A stretch of DNA of 64,000 nt. Source: Cognatishimia activa (lineage in GTDB: Bacteria > Pseudomonadota > Alphaproteobacteria > Rhodobacterales > Rhodobacteraceae). The notes under the pieces were generated by a model. The model made no database searches and was not told the DNA's origin. It saw nothing but the letters and a program-made list of their open reading frames with translations. The stretch spans positions 930,001-994,000 of the forward strand of contig NZ_CP060010.1 in NCBI RefSeq assembly GCF_017798205.1, given 5' to 3'. This document shows positions 31,456-41,475 of this stretch, piece by piece. The position numbers and the translations under genes were made by a program. Position 1 is the first letter of the stretch. Each line of letters starts with the position of its first letter.

Positions 31456-32813
31456 AGGGCGGAGACCAAGTCCGACATTGCAGATCGATAGCGCGAAAGG
31501 ATTGCCTCTCGATGCGCATGCTGGCCGTCTTTCACCATATGTCGGCCCGCTGACCAGCAATCGGTGACAAGGTCATTACCTCCCGCAAAACAAAACCCAT
31601 CAAGGAGTTGATCTGGCTTTAGGGCGCAAAGAGACGGATGATCTTGATCAAGCGCCACGAGGTCCGCCCAAAGCCCGACCTTGATCTCTCCGGACGCGCG
31701 CGCAAGGGCCTGTGCGCCGCCCTGTGCCGCCCATTTATACAAGGCTTGGCCGACCGATCCGCTCCCCTTGATCATGAGATTGCGTTGCATGTCCCGCAGC
31801 CGTTGCGAATACTCCAGCGTTCGCAATTCTTCGGCCACGGAGATCCGCACGTTTGAATCCGAGCCTATGCCAAAAGCTCCGCCGTGCTCGAGAAACCTGG
31901 GCCCGTTAAAGGCTCCGTCTCCTAGGTTGGCTTCGGTGATCGGGCAGAGACCCGCGACCGCGCCACTTTCGGCAAGCGCGGCGGTTTCAGCATCGCTCAT
32001 ATGCGTTGCATGAACGAGGCACCACCGCGCGTCGACCTCCACGTGATCAAGCAGCCATTCCACGGGGCGCGCACCTAGCTTGGCCTGCACCTCGGCGACT
32101 TCGCGCATTTGTTCTGCGATATGGATGTGGACGGGGCCGCTGGGTCTGGCCCCAAGAACCTGCGTCAGATCGCTCGGAGAGGTGGCTCGCAAGGAATGGG
32201 GCGCGATGCCGAGATTGGAATCTTTCGGCAAATGGCCAAGCTGCGATGCGCAGGCCTCGTGCAGTTTGAGAAAGCCCTCGACGTCGTTGGCAAATCGCAG
32301 TTGACCACCTGACAAGGGCTCTTGATTGACCCCGCCATAGGTGTAGAGCACCGGCAAATGCGTCAGGCCAATGGCTGTTTCATTGGCCGCTGAAAACACA
32401 CGCGCACTGAGTTCGGCCGGATCGTCATAGGACGCGCCACACTGTTGGTGATGCACATAGTGGAACTCACCGACCGAGGCGAAACCGGCCTCTTGCATCT
32501 CCATAAAGGCCAAGGCGGCGATGGCCTCGTAGTGGTCTGGCTTCAGGTGGTTCAGGAAGCGATACATGAGGTCGCGCCACGTCCAGAAACTCTCTTTGCC
32601 CGCCGCGCGCACTTCGGTCATTCCGGCCATGGCACGCTGAAACGTGTGGCTGTGCAGGTTAGCAAGCGCGGGCAATAAGATGTCGACACGGTGGTCTTGA
32701 GGTTCGGGCCGAACGCCAAGATCGATGGATGCGATTTTACCGGCGGCGCTGGTCACCAGCGCGTCAGAAACCCATTTGTCCCCCATCAACATATGTCGGG
32801 CGTGAATACGCAT
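31452..32813 (-). CDS. hutF: Formimidoylglutamate deiminase HutF
   Basis: I set the start at 32813 (MRIHARHML), 4 bp after hutU; the longer frame overlaps hutU. The roughly 453-residue amidohydrolase shows the zinc motif NLHSHTFQRAMAG near 50-62, SVGEFHYVHH, VHIHIAEQ and GIGSDSNVRI (last metal ligand Asp). It hydrolyses N-formimidoyl-glutamate to N-formylglutamate and ammonia. Together with HutG it gives the five-step histidine route. It is the last gene of the hut operon. The stop overlaps the convergent DUF296-like gene by 4 bp. Confidence 0.9.
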   Translation of the reverse strand: MRIHARHMLMGDKWVSDALVTSAAGKIASIDLGVRPEPQDHRVDILLPALANLHSHTFQRAMAGMTEVRAAGKESFWTWRDLMYRFLNHLKPDHYEAIAALAFMEMQEAGFASVGEFHYVHHQQCGASYDDPAELSARVFSAANETAIGLTHLPVLYTYGGVNQEPLSGGQLRFANDVEGFLKLHEACASQLGHLPKDSNLGIAPHSLRATSPSDLTQVLGARPSGPVHIHIAEQMREVAEVQAKLGARPVEWLLDHVEVDARWCLVHATHMSDAETAALAESGAVAGLCPITEANLGDGAFNGPRFLEHGGAFGIGSDSNVRISVAEELRTLEYSQRLRDMQRNLMIKGSGSVGQALYKWAAQGGAQALARASGEIKVGLWADLVALDQDHPSLCALKPDQLLDGFCFAGGNDLVTDCWSAGRHMVKDGQHAHREAILSRYRSAMSDLVSAL

Positions 32814-32817
32814 CCCC

Positions 32818-34488
32818 TCAGCCCAAAATTGCCGGAAGCCGAAGACCGTTGACCCTTGCGCAGTCTTTCGCGGCCTCATATCCCGCATCCGCGTGACGCC
32901 AAACGCCCGAGGCTGGGTCATTCCACAAGACCCGCTTCAGACGCTCCGCTGCTTCATCGGTGCCATCTGCGCAGATCACGACGCCCGCGTGTTGGCTGAA
33001 CCCCATGCCAACGCCTCCGCCATGATGCAAGGAAACCCATGTCGCCCCTGACGCAGTGTTCACAAGTGCGTTCAGAAGCGGCCAGTCTGACACCGCATCA
33101 GATCCATCCATCATCGCTTCGGTCTCGCGGTTGGGGGAGGCGACAGAGCCTGAATCCAAATGGTCGCGCCCAATCACAACCGGAGCCTTCAGTTCTCCGT
33201 TTTTGACCATCTCGTTGAAGGCCAGACCCAAGCGGTGGCGATCCCCTAGGCCCACCCAGCAGATCCGCGCAGGCAGACCCTGAAACGCGATGCGCTCGCG
33301 CGCCATGTCGAGCCAATTGTGCAGATGGGTGTTGTCTGGCAGCAGCTCTTTGACCTTCTGGTCGGTCTTGTAGATATCCTCTGGATCACCGGACAAAGCG
33401 GCCCAGCGAAACGGGCCAATACCTTTGCAAAAGAGCGGGCGGATATAGGCGGGCACGAAGCCTGGGAAGGCGAATGCGTTCGTGAGCCCTTCTTCCAAGG
33501 CCACCTGACGAATGTTGTTGCCATAATCGACCGTCGGCACGCCGTCGTTCCAGAAATCCACCATGGCCGCGACGTGCACTTTCATCGAGGAGCGGGCCGC
33601 GGCCTCGACCTCTTTCGGGGCGGTCTCCGCCTTGGCGCGCCATTCGGCGACACTCCAGCCCTGTGGCAAATATCCATTCAGCGGGTCATGGGCCGAGGTT
33701 TGATCCGTCACGATATCCGGGCGAATACCGCGCTTGTAGATTTCTGGGAAGACGTCAGCCGCGTTGCCAATAAGGCCAACGGATTTGGCCTCTCCTGCCT
33801 TTGTCCATTGCTCGATCATAGCAATGGCGTCGTCCAGATCATGGGTGATCTCATCGACGTAGCGTGTACGCTTGCGGAACTCGGCGGATTTTTCGTCGCA
33901 TTCCACGGCCAGACAACAGGCCCCCGCCATAACGGCCGCCAAGGGTTGCGCGCCGCCCATGCCGCCAAGACCGCCTGTCAGGATCCAACGCCCTTTGAGG
34001 TTGCCGCCATAGTGCTGCCGGCCTGCCTCCATAAAGGTTTCATATGTGCCCTGAACGATGCCCTGCGAGCCGATATAGATCCACGATCCCGCGGTCATCT
34101 GGCCGTACATCGCAAGACCCTTCTTATCGAGCGCGTTGAAGTGATCCCAATTCGCCCAATGCGGCACGAGGTTAGAATTCGCGATCAAGACCCGTGGAGC
34201 ATCTTTGTGGGTTTTGATGATTGCGATGGGTTTGCCGGATTGCACGATCAGGGTCTCATCGGCCTCAAGATCCTTGAGGCTGTCTACGATCAGATCGAAG
34301 TCCTTCCATGTCCGCGCCGCGCGGCCGATACCACCGTAGACCACCAGCTCATGCGGGTTCTCGGCCACATCCGGATGCAGGTTGTTCATCAACATCCGCA
34401 ACGGCGCTTCCGTCAGCCAGCTTTTGGCATTGAGCTCGGTGCCTGTCGGCGGAAAAACGTCGCGACTGTTCTTGCGAGGATCGCTCAT
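32818..34488 (-). CDS. hutU: Urocanate hydratase
   Basis: A 556-residue cytosolic enzyme of normal length. Motifs include [30 protein letters not shown] (NAD-binding region, about 170-188) and [15 protein letters not shown] near the C-terminus. It adds water to urocanate to give imidazolonepropionate using tightly bound NAD. It sits second to last in the hut operon, 4 bp after hutG and 4 bp before hutF. Confidence 0.95.
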   Translation of the reverse strand: MSDPRKNSRDVFPPTGTELNAKSWLTEAPLRMLMNNLHPDVAENPHELVVYGGIGRAARTWKDFDLIVDSLKDLEADETLIVQSGKPIAIIKTHKDAPRVLIANSNLVPHWANWDHFNALDKKGLAMYGQMTAGSWIYIGSQGIVQGTYETFMEAGRQHYGGNLKGRWILTGGLGGMGGAQPLAAVMAGACCLAVECDEKSAEFRKRTRYVDEITHDLDDAIAMIEQWTKAGEAKSVGLIGNAADVFPEIYKRGIRPDIVTDQTSAHDPLNGYLPQGWSVAEWRAKAETAPKEVEAAARSSMKVHVAAMVDFWNDGVPTVDYGNNIRQVALEEGLTNAFAFPGFVPAYIRPLFCKGIGPFRWAALSGDPEDIYKTDQKVKELLPDNTHLHNWLDMARERIAFQGLPARICWVGLGDRHRLGLAFNEMVKNGELKAPVVIGRDHLDSGSVASPNRETEAMMDGSDAVSDWPLLNALVNTASGATWVSLHHGGGVGMGFSQHAGVVICADGTDEAAERLKRVLWNDPASGVWRHADAGYEAAKDCARVNGLRLPAILG

Positions 34489-34492
34489 TGGG

Positions 34493-35299
34493 TCACTCCT
34501 TTGTCAATGCGCCCGACAGGGCGAGGTCGTTTAGGGTTTGAAGCATGTGCTGCAGCACCGGGCGAACATGACGCGCGCGGTCCTCGGCATAGGTCCAAGG
34601 CGCGGCCTCATGCATGTACGCGCGCTGTGCGAGCTCCATTTGGATAGCGTGAGTTCCACTGTCAGGCCGCCCATAGTGGCGTGTGGTCCAGCCGCCTTTG
34701 AAGCGGCCATTGAGGACAGAAGACACACCCGAGGATCGCGCGGCGTCATGCACTGCTGACTCGATCTGCGCGGCACATGTTTCACCCGAATTGGTTCCCG
34801 TGTTGAAAACCGGCAATTCTCCGTCAAACAAGAACGGGATGTTTGAACGGATTGAGTGGCAGTCAAACAGGATCGCAACGCCATGCCGGGCCTTTGCCTT
34901 GTTCAAAGCATCCGACAAAGCCTGATGATAGGGCGCGTGATAGGTTCTGCGACGGGTTTCGATCTCGTCCTCGGATGGCTCTTGCCCGTCCTTCCAGATC
35001 GCCAACCCATCGAAATCAGTCAAAGGCACCAGCGTCGTTGTGTTTTGACCGGGATAGAGCGACGCGCCTTCAGGGTCTCGATTGGCGTCTATCACATAGC
35101 GATGGATGTTGGATTTAACCACTGTTGCTGACGGCAAAAGCCCTTCATAGAGTCTGGTTACGTGCCAGTCTGTATCCGCCAAAGCTGCGCCATTCTGGTT
35201 TAGCCGCGTGGCGATTTCAGGCGGCACATGGGTTCCCCCGTGCGGTTGGCCCAGCACAATCGGACCATCGCCAGCAATGACATCAAATACCTGCATCAC
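34493..35299 (-). CDS. hutG: N-formylglutamate deformylase
   Basis: A 268-residue FGase-family hydrolase with [18 protein letters not shown] near 17-34 and [18 protein letters not shown] near 138-155, both contributing likely zinc ligands. It converts N-formylglutamate to glutamate and formate. Its start overlaps the hutH end by 4 bp. The presence of both HutG and HutF defines the two-step variant of the last part of histidine degradation. Confidence 0.92.
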   Translation of the reverse strand: MMQVFDVIAGDGPIVLGQPHGGTHVPPEIATRLNQNGAALADTDWHVTRLYEGLLPSATVVKSNIHRYVIDANRDPEGASLYPGQNTTTLVPLTDFDGLAIWKDGQEPSEDEIETRRRTYHAPYHQALSDALNKAKARHGVAILFDCHSIRSNIPFLFDGELPVFNTGTNSGETCAAQIESAVHDAARSSGVSSVLNGRFKGGWTTRHYGRPDSGTHAIQMELAQRAYMHEAAPWTYAEDRARHVRPVLQHMLQTLNDLALSGALTKE

Positions 35300-36831
35300 C
35301 CAAGCTCCGGCATGTCAGAGCCCATGGCTGCTATGATCGCACCAGATGCGACAAGCTCTTTCGCTCGGCTGAGATCGGGCGCCATATAGCGGTCTTCCGT
35401 CAGAGGCGGAATGTCTTCACGTAGGCGCGCGACAGCGTTCTGCAAAGGCGCGCTCGTGACCAAAGGCGCGCGGAATTCAACGCCTTGGGCGGCACACAAA
35501 AGCTCTACGCCCAGAATGTGGTTCAGGTTTTCGCACATCTGCCCCAATCGCCGAGCCCCATGGGCGGCCATCGAGACATGGTCTTCTTGGTTGGCCGAAG
35601 TAGGCGTGCTGTCGGTCACGCAGGGGTTGGCGAGATGTTTGTTTTCGCTCATCAGGGCGGCGGTGGTGACTTCGGCAATCATAAGACCAGAGTTCAAACC
35701 AGGCTCAGGAGTCAGAAACGGAGGCAAGTCAAAGCTCAGCGTAGGATCGACCATCAAGGCAATGCGCCGCTGGGCGATGGCGCCTATTTCTGACAGGGCC
35801 AAGGCGATCATATCGGCAGCGAAACCCACAGGTTCCGCATGGAAATTTCCGCCGGACACAATCAACCCTGCTTCGGTCAAAACCAAAGGATTGTCCGTCG
35901 CGGCATTTGCTTCGATTTCCAGAGTCACGGCGGCTTGGCGCAAGACGTCCATCGCAGCGCCTGTGACCTGCGGTTGGCAGCGAATGCAGTAGGGATCCTG
36001 CACGCGGCTGTCGCCTTCACGGTGGCTCTCGCGGATCTGCGAGCCCTCAAGGATCGCGCGCATCGCACTGGCCGCCTCGATCTGGCCGCGATGACCGCGC
36101 AAGGAATGAATCTCTGGCTGCAGCGGCGCGGTGGAGCCCATAATCGCGTCAGTGGACAACGCCGAAATCGCCAAAGCGTTCCCTGCCGCGCGCCATGCCT
36201 CAAACAGGCCCGACAAGGCGTAGGCTGTCGAAAACTGTGTGCCGTTGATAAAGGCCAGCCCTTCTTTCGGGCCGAGCTCAATGGGTGTGAGACCCGCTTT
36301 GGCCAAAGCTTCTTGTCCGGGGAGTGTTTCGCCCTGAAAACCCGCTTCGCCTTCGCCGATCAAAACCGCCGTCATATGCGACAAAGGCGCGAGGTCGCCT
36401 GAGGCTCCGACGGATCCTTGGGCGGGCACGATAGGGGTCACGCCGAGGGCCAACATATCCTGCAAAAGCTGAACGAGTTCCCATCGCACACCGGACGCGC
36501 CACGCCCAAAACTAAGCAGCTTGAGCGTCATCATCAGCCGGACCAATTCAACGGGCATTGCCTCGCCGACGCCGCAGCAGTGGCTCAGGATCAGGTTGCG
36601 CTGGAGCTTAGCCGTGTCTTTGGCTTCGATCTTTAGGCTCGCGAGTTTCCCAAAGCCGGTATTTACGCCATAGACGGGCACATCCCCATCTGCAGCCTCC
36701 GCAATCCGCGCCGCCGCACGATCAACTGCGTCGCGGCACCCTTCGTCAAGCTGTGCGACCGCCTCTTGACGATAGACGGCCTCCAATTGGGCCATGCTCA
36801 CTTGCCCAGGTACGAGCGTTATGCGCTGCAC
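35296..36831 (-). CDS. hutH: Histidine ammonia-lyase
   Basis: A 511-residue protein of family length. The internal cofactor MIO is made from A143-S144-G145 in [14 protein letters not shown]. Further active-site motifs: GVNTGFGK (55-62), and [13 protein letters not shown] near 410-425. It removes ammonia from histidine to give urocanate. Its start overlaps the end of hutI by 13 bp. Confidence 0.96.
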   Translation of the reverse strand: MQRITLVPGQVSMAQLEAVYRQEAVAQLDEGCRDAVDRAAARIAEAADGDVPVYGVNTGFGKLASLKIEAKDTAKLQRNLILSHCCGVGEAMPVELVRLMMTLKLLSFGRGASGVRWELVQLLQDMLALGVTPIVPAQGSVGASGDLAPLSHMTAVLIGEGEAGFQGETLPGQEALAKAGLTPIELGPKEGLAFINGTQFSTAYALSGLFEAWRAAGNALAISALSTDAIMGSTAPLQPEIHSLRGHRGQIEAASAMRAILEGSQIRESHREGDSRVQDPYCIRCQPQVTGAAMDVLRQAAVTLEIEANAATDNPLVLTEAGLIVSGGNFHAEPVGFAADMIALALSEIGAIAQRRIALMVDPTLSFDLPPFLTPEPGLNSGLMIAEVTTAALMSENKHLANPCVTDSTPTSANQEDHVSMAAHGARRLGQMCENLNHILGVELLCAAQGVEFRAPLVTSAPLQNAVARLREDIPPLTEDRYMAPDLSRAKELVASGAIIAAMGSDMPELG

Positions 36832-38033
36832 AGGTCACCTCCGAAAATACGTGTGTGTAGAGGGTTGAACCCGATGCGATAGGCAAGTTCAGACGGGTGG
36901 CTGACGTCCCAAATCGCAAGATCCGCGCGCAACCCGCGTGAAAGGACACCCCGGTCCTCCAGACCCAAAGCCCGCGCCGCATTGCGCGTGACGCCGGCAA
37001 GAGACTCCTCTGGAGTCAATCGGAACAGCGTGCTCGCCATATTCATCGTCAGCAAGAGTGAGGTCAGCGGAGACGAGCCCGGATTGCAATCCGTCGCCAG
37101 CGCAATCGGTACATTATGTTGGCGCAACAGATCGATGGGCGGCTTTTGCGTTTCGCGCAGCGTGTAAAATGCCCCCGGCAGGACCACCCCAATTGTGCCC
37201 GCGTCTGCCATCGCGATCACGCCGTCTTCGTCGAGGTATTCGATGTGATCCGCGGACAAAGCACCGTAAGACGCCGCGAGTTTTGCGCCCCCAAGGTTGC
37301 TGAGCTGTTCTGCATGTAGTTTGACTGGCAAGCCAAGCGCTTTTGCCGCGTCAAAGACTCGCGCGATGTGATGGGGCTTGAACGCGATACCCTCGCAGAA
37401 TCCGTCGACCGCATCGACCAAACCCTCAACATGGGCGGCATTGAGCGCTGGAAGAACAACTTCGTCGATATAGGCATCCTCTCGGCCCTTATATTCTGGG
37501 GGAGTCGCATGCGCGCCGAGGTAGGTGGTCTTAACGTCAATCTGGCGCAGGGTCGCGATCTGGCGCGCGGCCCGCAGCATCCTCAACTCTGTTTCCAGAT
37601 CCAGCCCATAGCCGGATTTGATCTCGATAGCAGAGACCCCCTCGGCGATCATCGCATCCACGCGCGCCAATGCGTCTTGCACGAGTTCATCGAGCGGCGC
37701 AGCGCGGGTCGCTTTGACTGTCGAGACAATGCCGCCCCCTGCCCGCGCGACCTCTTCATAGGTCGCGCCTTGCAAGCGCATTTCGAATTCCCGCGCACGA
37801 TTGCCGCCGTAAACGACATGCGTGTGGCAATCGATCAAAGCAGGCGTGATCAGGCGGCCTTTTAGGTCGTGCTTTTCATATCCCTCAAAGGCTGTAGGCA
37901 CATCGCTTGCAGCCCCAACCCACGCGATCAAACCATCCGCAACGGCAACGGCCCCATCAGGCAAAAGCCCATAGGGCGCATCCCCATCCATGGTTGCGAC
38001 CGGACCTCCAGCAAAGATTTTCCCTGACGACAT
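36819..38033 (-). CDS. hutI: Imidazolonepropionase
   Basis: A 404-residue amidohydrolase: metal ligands H70 and H72 in [18 protein letters not shown] near 240-247, and [10 protein letters not shown] near 313-322 with the last Asp ligand. It opens imidazolonepropionate to formimidoylglutamate. It is the promoter-proximal gene of the leftward hut operon, divergent from hutC across 139 bp that contain the HutC-type operator. Confidence 0.94.
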   Translation of the reverse strand: MSSGKIFAGGPVATMDGDAPYGLLPDGAVAVADGLIAWVGAASDVPTAFEGYEKHDLKGRLITPALIDCHTHVVYGGNRAREFEMRLQGATYEEVARAGGGIVSTVKATRAAPLDELVQDALARVDAMIAEGVSAIEIKSGYGLDLETELRMLRAARQIATLRQIDVKTTYLGAHATPPEYKGREDAYIDEVVLPALNAAHVEGLVDAVDGFCEGIAFKPHHIARVFDAAKALGLPVKLHAEQLSNLGGAKLAASYGALSADHIEYLDEDGVIAMADAGTIGVVLPGAFYTLRETQKPPIDLLRQHNVPIALATDCNPGSSPLTSLLLTMNMASTLFRLTPEESLAGVTRNAARALGLEDRGVLSRGLRADLAIWDVSHPSELAYRIGFNPLHTRIFGGDLCSA

Positions 38034-38077
38034 GAGCCCTCTTTCATCACTTCACACATTAGGTATGCTTTTTAACA

Positions 38078-38097
38078 TTTTATGTCTATACATAAAA
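38078..38097. promoter_or_regulatory. HutC-type operator
   Basis: A perfect inverted repeat, TTTTATGT and ACATAAAA, with spacer CTAT, lies 45 bp before hutI and 76 bp before hutC. Its centre resembles the TGTATATACA-like core of known HutC sites. Probably HutC binds here and is released by urocanate. Confidence 0.75.
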
Positions 38098-38172
38098 ACA
38101 GAGCTTCTGGCTTCTTATTTTGGGTTATGTCCACTATTAATGTGATTAACCTCGGCAAATCAGGCACCCGGC

Positions 38173-38877
38173 ATGGCGACCCAACGTGACAACATGAGCT
38201 ACAAAGACATCAAGCGCGTTGTCTTGGACCGCATCCAAAAACGGATTTGGGCCCCTGACAGCCTTTTGCCGAGCGAGATCGAACTGGCCGATGAGTTTTG
38301 CAGCACCCGCACCACAGTGAACCGCGCCTTGCGCGAATTGGCCGAAGAAGGATTTCTCGAAAGAAAACGCAAAGCGGGCACACGCGTCCTGAACGCGCCC
38401 TTGCGCAAGGCTCAGTTCACCATTCCGCAAGTGGGCGACGAAATCATCGAGGCGGGTCGGACCTATCGCTATTCATTGGTGAAACGAGAGGTCATCGACA
38501 TTCCAAGCTGGCTGTCGGCGACGCTGGCCACGGGATCTGAGCAATCCGTTCTCTATCTGGAATGCATGCATTTTGCCGACAATACGCCGTTTCAATTCGA
38601 GGTACGCTGGATCGTGGTCGAGAGCGCCCCGGCCGCTTTGGATACAGATTTCACCCAAATCGGCCCGGGCGCTTGGCTTGCGCGGGAGTTGCCCTTCACG
38701 GATCTTGAAGTCTCGTTCAGCGCCTCCAAGGCCGACAAGCATATCGCGGAATTTCTGGACGCGCGCGACGGCGACCCGATCTTTACCACGCAGCGCACCA
38801 CCTGGCTGCGTGCGCAGCCGGTGACTCACGCGCGGCTTTACTTTGCCCCCGGCTACAAAATGACCACGCGCCTATGA
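38173..38877 (+). CDS. hutC: Histidine utilisation repressor HutC
   Basis: A 234-residue GntR-family protein of the HutC/UTRA branch. The N-terminal winged helix (about 10-75) contains LLPSEIELADEFCSTRTTVNRALRELAEEG. The UTRA ligand domain (about 90-230) follows, with FQFEVRWIVV and TTQRTTWL stretches. In other bacteria it binds urocanate and represses hut genes. The divergent position next to hutI and the operator between agree. The stop overlaps the end of the convergent GH1 gene by 6 bp. Confidence 0.92.
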   Translation: MATQRDNMSYKDIKRVVLDRIQKRIWAPDSLLPSEIELADEFCSTRTTVNRALRELAEEGFLERKRKAGTRVLNAPLRKAQFTIPQVGDEIIEAGRTYRYSLVKREVIDIPSWLSATLATGSEQSVLYLECMHFADNTPFQFEVRWIVVESAPAALDTDFTQIGPGAWLARELPFTDLEVSFSASKADKHIAEFLDARDGDPIFTTQRTTWLRAQPVTHARLYFAPGYKMTTRL

Positions 38878-40194
38878 GCGCAGCATCTGCGCAAAGGCCT
38901 TCATCGAGTCCTTGGGCGTGCGTTTAAGCGTGTCAAAATCCACGTGCACGAGGCCGAAACGTTTTTCGTAACCTAGCGCCCATTCGTAGTTGTCGAGCAA
39001 CGACCATGCGACGTATCCCGCGACTGGAACACCCTCTGAGATCGCTTGCTTGACCGCACCAAGGTGCTGGTTGAAATAGTCGATCCGAGCCTGATCCGGC
39101 ACCACCCCATCCACGCAGACATCCGCATTGGCCATACCGTTCTCGGTGACAAAAAGCGGCAGGTCTCCGGTATATTCATCAGCCGTTCGCTTCAGAAATT
39201 TAAAGAGGCCTTCTGGGTAGATTTCCCACTCCATCTGCGTTTTGGGCAAGGGGCCTTCGATCTCGTCGTGATGCGGCCAGGGGCCGTCATTTGGTGCGAG
39301 AAGTTTGCGGGTGTAGTAGTTGATACCGCACCAATCCAATGGCTGGGAAATCGTATCGAAATCATCCTGCCACCCGTCGGGCAAGTAACGTTCGAGCTCT
39401 GCTAACACATTCTCGGGATAGGCTTTTTTAAACACACCCCCCAAGAAGAACCGATTGTAATATCCGTCATAAAGTTCTGCTGCTTCGGCGGCTTCAGCAC
39501 TGTCATCCGCGGGATCTGCCCATTCGAGATTGAAGACGCCGCCGAGGTTTTTCATACCCAACCCACGCATGGCCTGGATCGCAGTGCCGTGCGACAAAAG
39601 CACATGGTGCATCGCCCGCGTGGCCGCGCGAATGTCTCGACGTCCGGGCGCATGGTGACCCAGGAAATGACTTAACCAGCTGACACACCAAGGTTCGTTG
39701 ATCGGCGCGACTGAATACATGCGGTCCCCGATGCGACCCATGATGATCTCGGTGAAATCTGCGAACCACTTGGCGATGTCACCATTCGTCCAACCGCCTT
39801 TGTCCGCGAGGGCTGACGGCAGCTCCCAATGATAAAGCGTGGCCATAGGCTTCAACCCGCGTTCAAGCAGGGCATCCGTTAGGCGATCATAGTAATCCAA
39901 CCCCTGTTGATTGACCGTTCCCGTCCCCTCCGGCAGGACCCGTGCCCAGCTTGTGGAAAACCGATAGGCGTCAAAGCCTGCGTCCTGCAGCAGGTCAAAG
40001 TCTTGTTCATAGAGGTGATAATGGTCACAGGCGCGCGCGCCATCCTCGGCCCGCACGACATTGCCGGGAGCCTTGGCGAATGTGTCCCAATGGGTTTCGC
40101 CAGCGCCACCAAATTGGTGACCTTCGATCTGATACGCAGAGGTGGCCGCTCCGAACAGAAACCCGTTCGGGAAATCGCGTCGTGTGAATTGCAT
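38872..40194 (-). CDS. GH1 beta-glucosidase
   Basis: A 440-residue glycoside hydrolase family 1 protein. The acid/base residue is E167 in INEPW and the nucleophile is E351 in FVTENGMA; the N-terminal GFLFGAATSAYQIEG signature (11-25) is present. No signal peptide, so it acts in the cytoplasm on imported beta-glucosides or related disaccharides. It follows the LacI regulator by 2 bp, so both form one leftward operon, divergent from aglEFGAK. This couples alpha- and beta-glucoside use. Confidence 0.92.
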   Translation of the reverse strand: MQFTRRDFPNGFLFGAATSAYQIEGHQFGGAGETHWDTFAKAPGNVVRAEDGARACDHYHLYEQDFDLLQDAGFDAYRFSTSWARVLPEGTGTVNQQGLDYYDRLTDALLERGLKPMATLYHWELPSALADKGGWTNGDIAKWFADFTEIIMGRIGDRMYSVAPINEPWCVSWLSHFLGHHAPGRRDIRAATRAMHHVLLSHGTAIQAMRGLGMKNLGGVFNLEWADPADDSAEAAEAAELYDGYYNRFFLGGVFKKAYPENVLAELERYLPDGWQDDFDTISQPLDWCGINYYTRKLLAPNDGPWPHHDEIEGPLPKTQMEWEIYPEGLFKFLKRTADEYTGDLPLFVTENGMANADVCVDGVVPDQARIDYFNQHLGAVKQAISEGVPVAGYVAWSLLDNYEWALGYEKRFGLVHVDFDTLKRTPKDSMKAFAQMLRS

Positions 40195-40196
40195 GT

Positions 40197-41228
40197 TTAG
40201 TCTCCAGTTGGGGCCGGTCCTGTGGACCTGCCAACAACAAGTTCAGCTTCTAGAAGTATTTGCTCTGGAACCACTGATGGATCCTCGATCCGCCGTAAGA
40301 GCATTTCGGCCAGCACCCGCCCCGCTTGATGCACGGACGACCGGGTCGCGGTGAAGATCGGAACATCTTGCCCGTTACGCAGATAGGACAGCTCATCGTC
40401 ATGAGTGATGACCGAGACATCCTTGCCAATCGTCAGCCCCGCTTCTTCGATTGCGCGCCGCACGCCAATTGCAGAAATCATCGAGGCCGCGAGGATTGCG
40501 GTCGGCGGGTCGGACAAGGCCAACATGTCGCGTGTTTCGTGGTGACCATAAACCTCGGTCATCTCGGCGCTGCGCATGAGTGCAGGATCCGGCGTGACAC
40601 CACGCTCAGCCAGCGCCTCAAGGTATCCAGCGCGGCGACGTTGCGCGAAGTCCATGTCTTCGAGACCGTTGATCAAAGCGATGCGGCGATGCCCAAGATC
40701 CAGAAGAAACTCTGTTGCCCGCTTAAAGGAACGGCGGTTGTTCACATCGACCCAACTATAGTCCTGCCCAGCGCCCGAAGAGCGGCCATGCACAACAAAG
40801 GGTAGCCCGAGCCGCGTCAAAACCTCGATCCGCGCGTCGTTTACTTTTGGGCCCTGCACAATCACGCCATCGACCGTCCCTTTGCGCTTCAGATCTGTGT
40901 AGGCGCGTTCTTCGTCCCCATCGGTGACATGCGAAAACAGCATGTCGTAGCCTTCCTCGCCATAGACGCCAGCTGCTCCAGCCACGAAATCTCCAAAGAT
41001 CGGGTTGACCATTTCATGCTGAGTCGAGGCAGGAATAACGTGACCAATGGTCATTGACCGGCCAGTCGCCAAGCTCGTCGCCCGCCGGTTCGGACTGTAG
41101 TTATGCTTGCGCGCCGCAGCCTCAACCCGCTCGCGCGTTTCCGCGTTCACCTCAGGATAGCCGTTCAGCGCGCGGCTGACGGTTGTTTGGGACAATCCCA
41201 AGATCTCTGAGAGCTCTTTCAGGTTCAT
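40197..41228 (-). CDS. aglR: LacI-family regulator of the agl genes
   Basis: A 343-residue repressor: HTH MNLKELSEILGLSQTTVSRA, hinge NRRATSLATGRS (about 53-64), and a periplasmic-binding-like sugar domain (about 60-335). In rhizobia the corresponding AglR controls an alpha-glucoside operon of the same gene order. It is divergent from aglE; the 247-bp region between contains a 16-bp perfect palindrome typical of LacI-family operators. Inducer probably an alpha-glucoside or glucose derivative, by inference. Confidence 0.85.
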   Translation of the reverse strand: MNLKELSEILGLSQTTVSRALNGYPEVNAETRERVEAAARKHNYSPNRRATSLATGRSMTIGHVIPASTQHEMVNPIFGDFVAGAAGVYGEEGYDMLFSHVTDGDEERAYTDLKRKGTVDGVIVQGPKVNDARIEVLTRLGLPFVVHGRSSGAGQDYSWVDVNNRRSFKRATEFLLDLGHRRIALINGLEDMDFAQRRRAGYLEALAERGVTPDPALMRSAEMTEVYGHHETRDMLALSDPPTAILAASMISAIGVRRAIEEAGLTIGKDVSVITHDDELSYLRNGQDVPIFTATRSSVHQAGRVLAEMLLRRIEDPSVVPEQILLEAELVVGRSTGPAPTGD

Positions 41229-41366
41229 ACTGCGTCCAAAGCGGTTTCAAATTTCCTAAGGCGTACGATTCGCCTCAAAGGTTTACATCGGTTTTCGCGA
41301 ACCACGCAAGAAAGTTAATTTTGTCCATATTTAAAAGGGGATTATTTAGAGTCTGAAATTTCCTTG

Positions 41367-41397
41367 TTGACATCCGGGCCGTCGTTAGCGCTATAAA
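41367..41397 (+). promoter_or_regulatory. Probable agl promoter
   Basis: TTGACA at 41367-41372 and TATAAA at 41392-41397 with a 19-bp spacer (a CTATAA register gives 18). The LacI-type operator lies 8 bp downstream, placed to block initiation. Confidence 0.5.
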
Positions 41398-41404
41398 AAT
41401 GCCA

Positions 41405-41420
41405 TTCAAAGCGCTTTGAA
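41405..41420. promoter_or_regulatory. LacI-type operator of the agl operon
   Basis: TTCAAAGCGCTTTGAA is a perfect 16-bp palindrome with the central CG step that LacI-family proteins recognise. It lies between the promoter and the aglE ribosome site. A weaker related sequence (CAAAGCGGTTTCAA, about 41237-41250) is near the aglR start. Confidence 0.8.
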
Positions 41421-41475
41421 AGCCTTTGGAAACGAATTACGAGTTAGCGCGAGAGCGCATTTTGGGAGGAAAACC

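Noticed and set aside
33319-34647. 442-codon open frame on the plus strand
   Set aside because: Antisense shadow of hutU and hutG.
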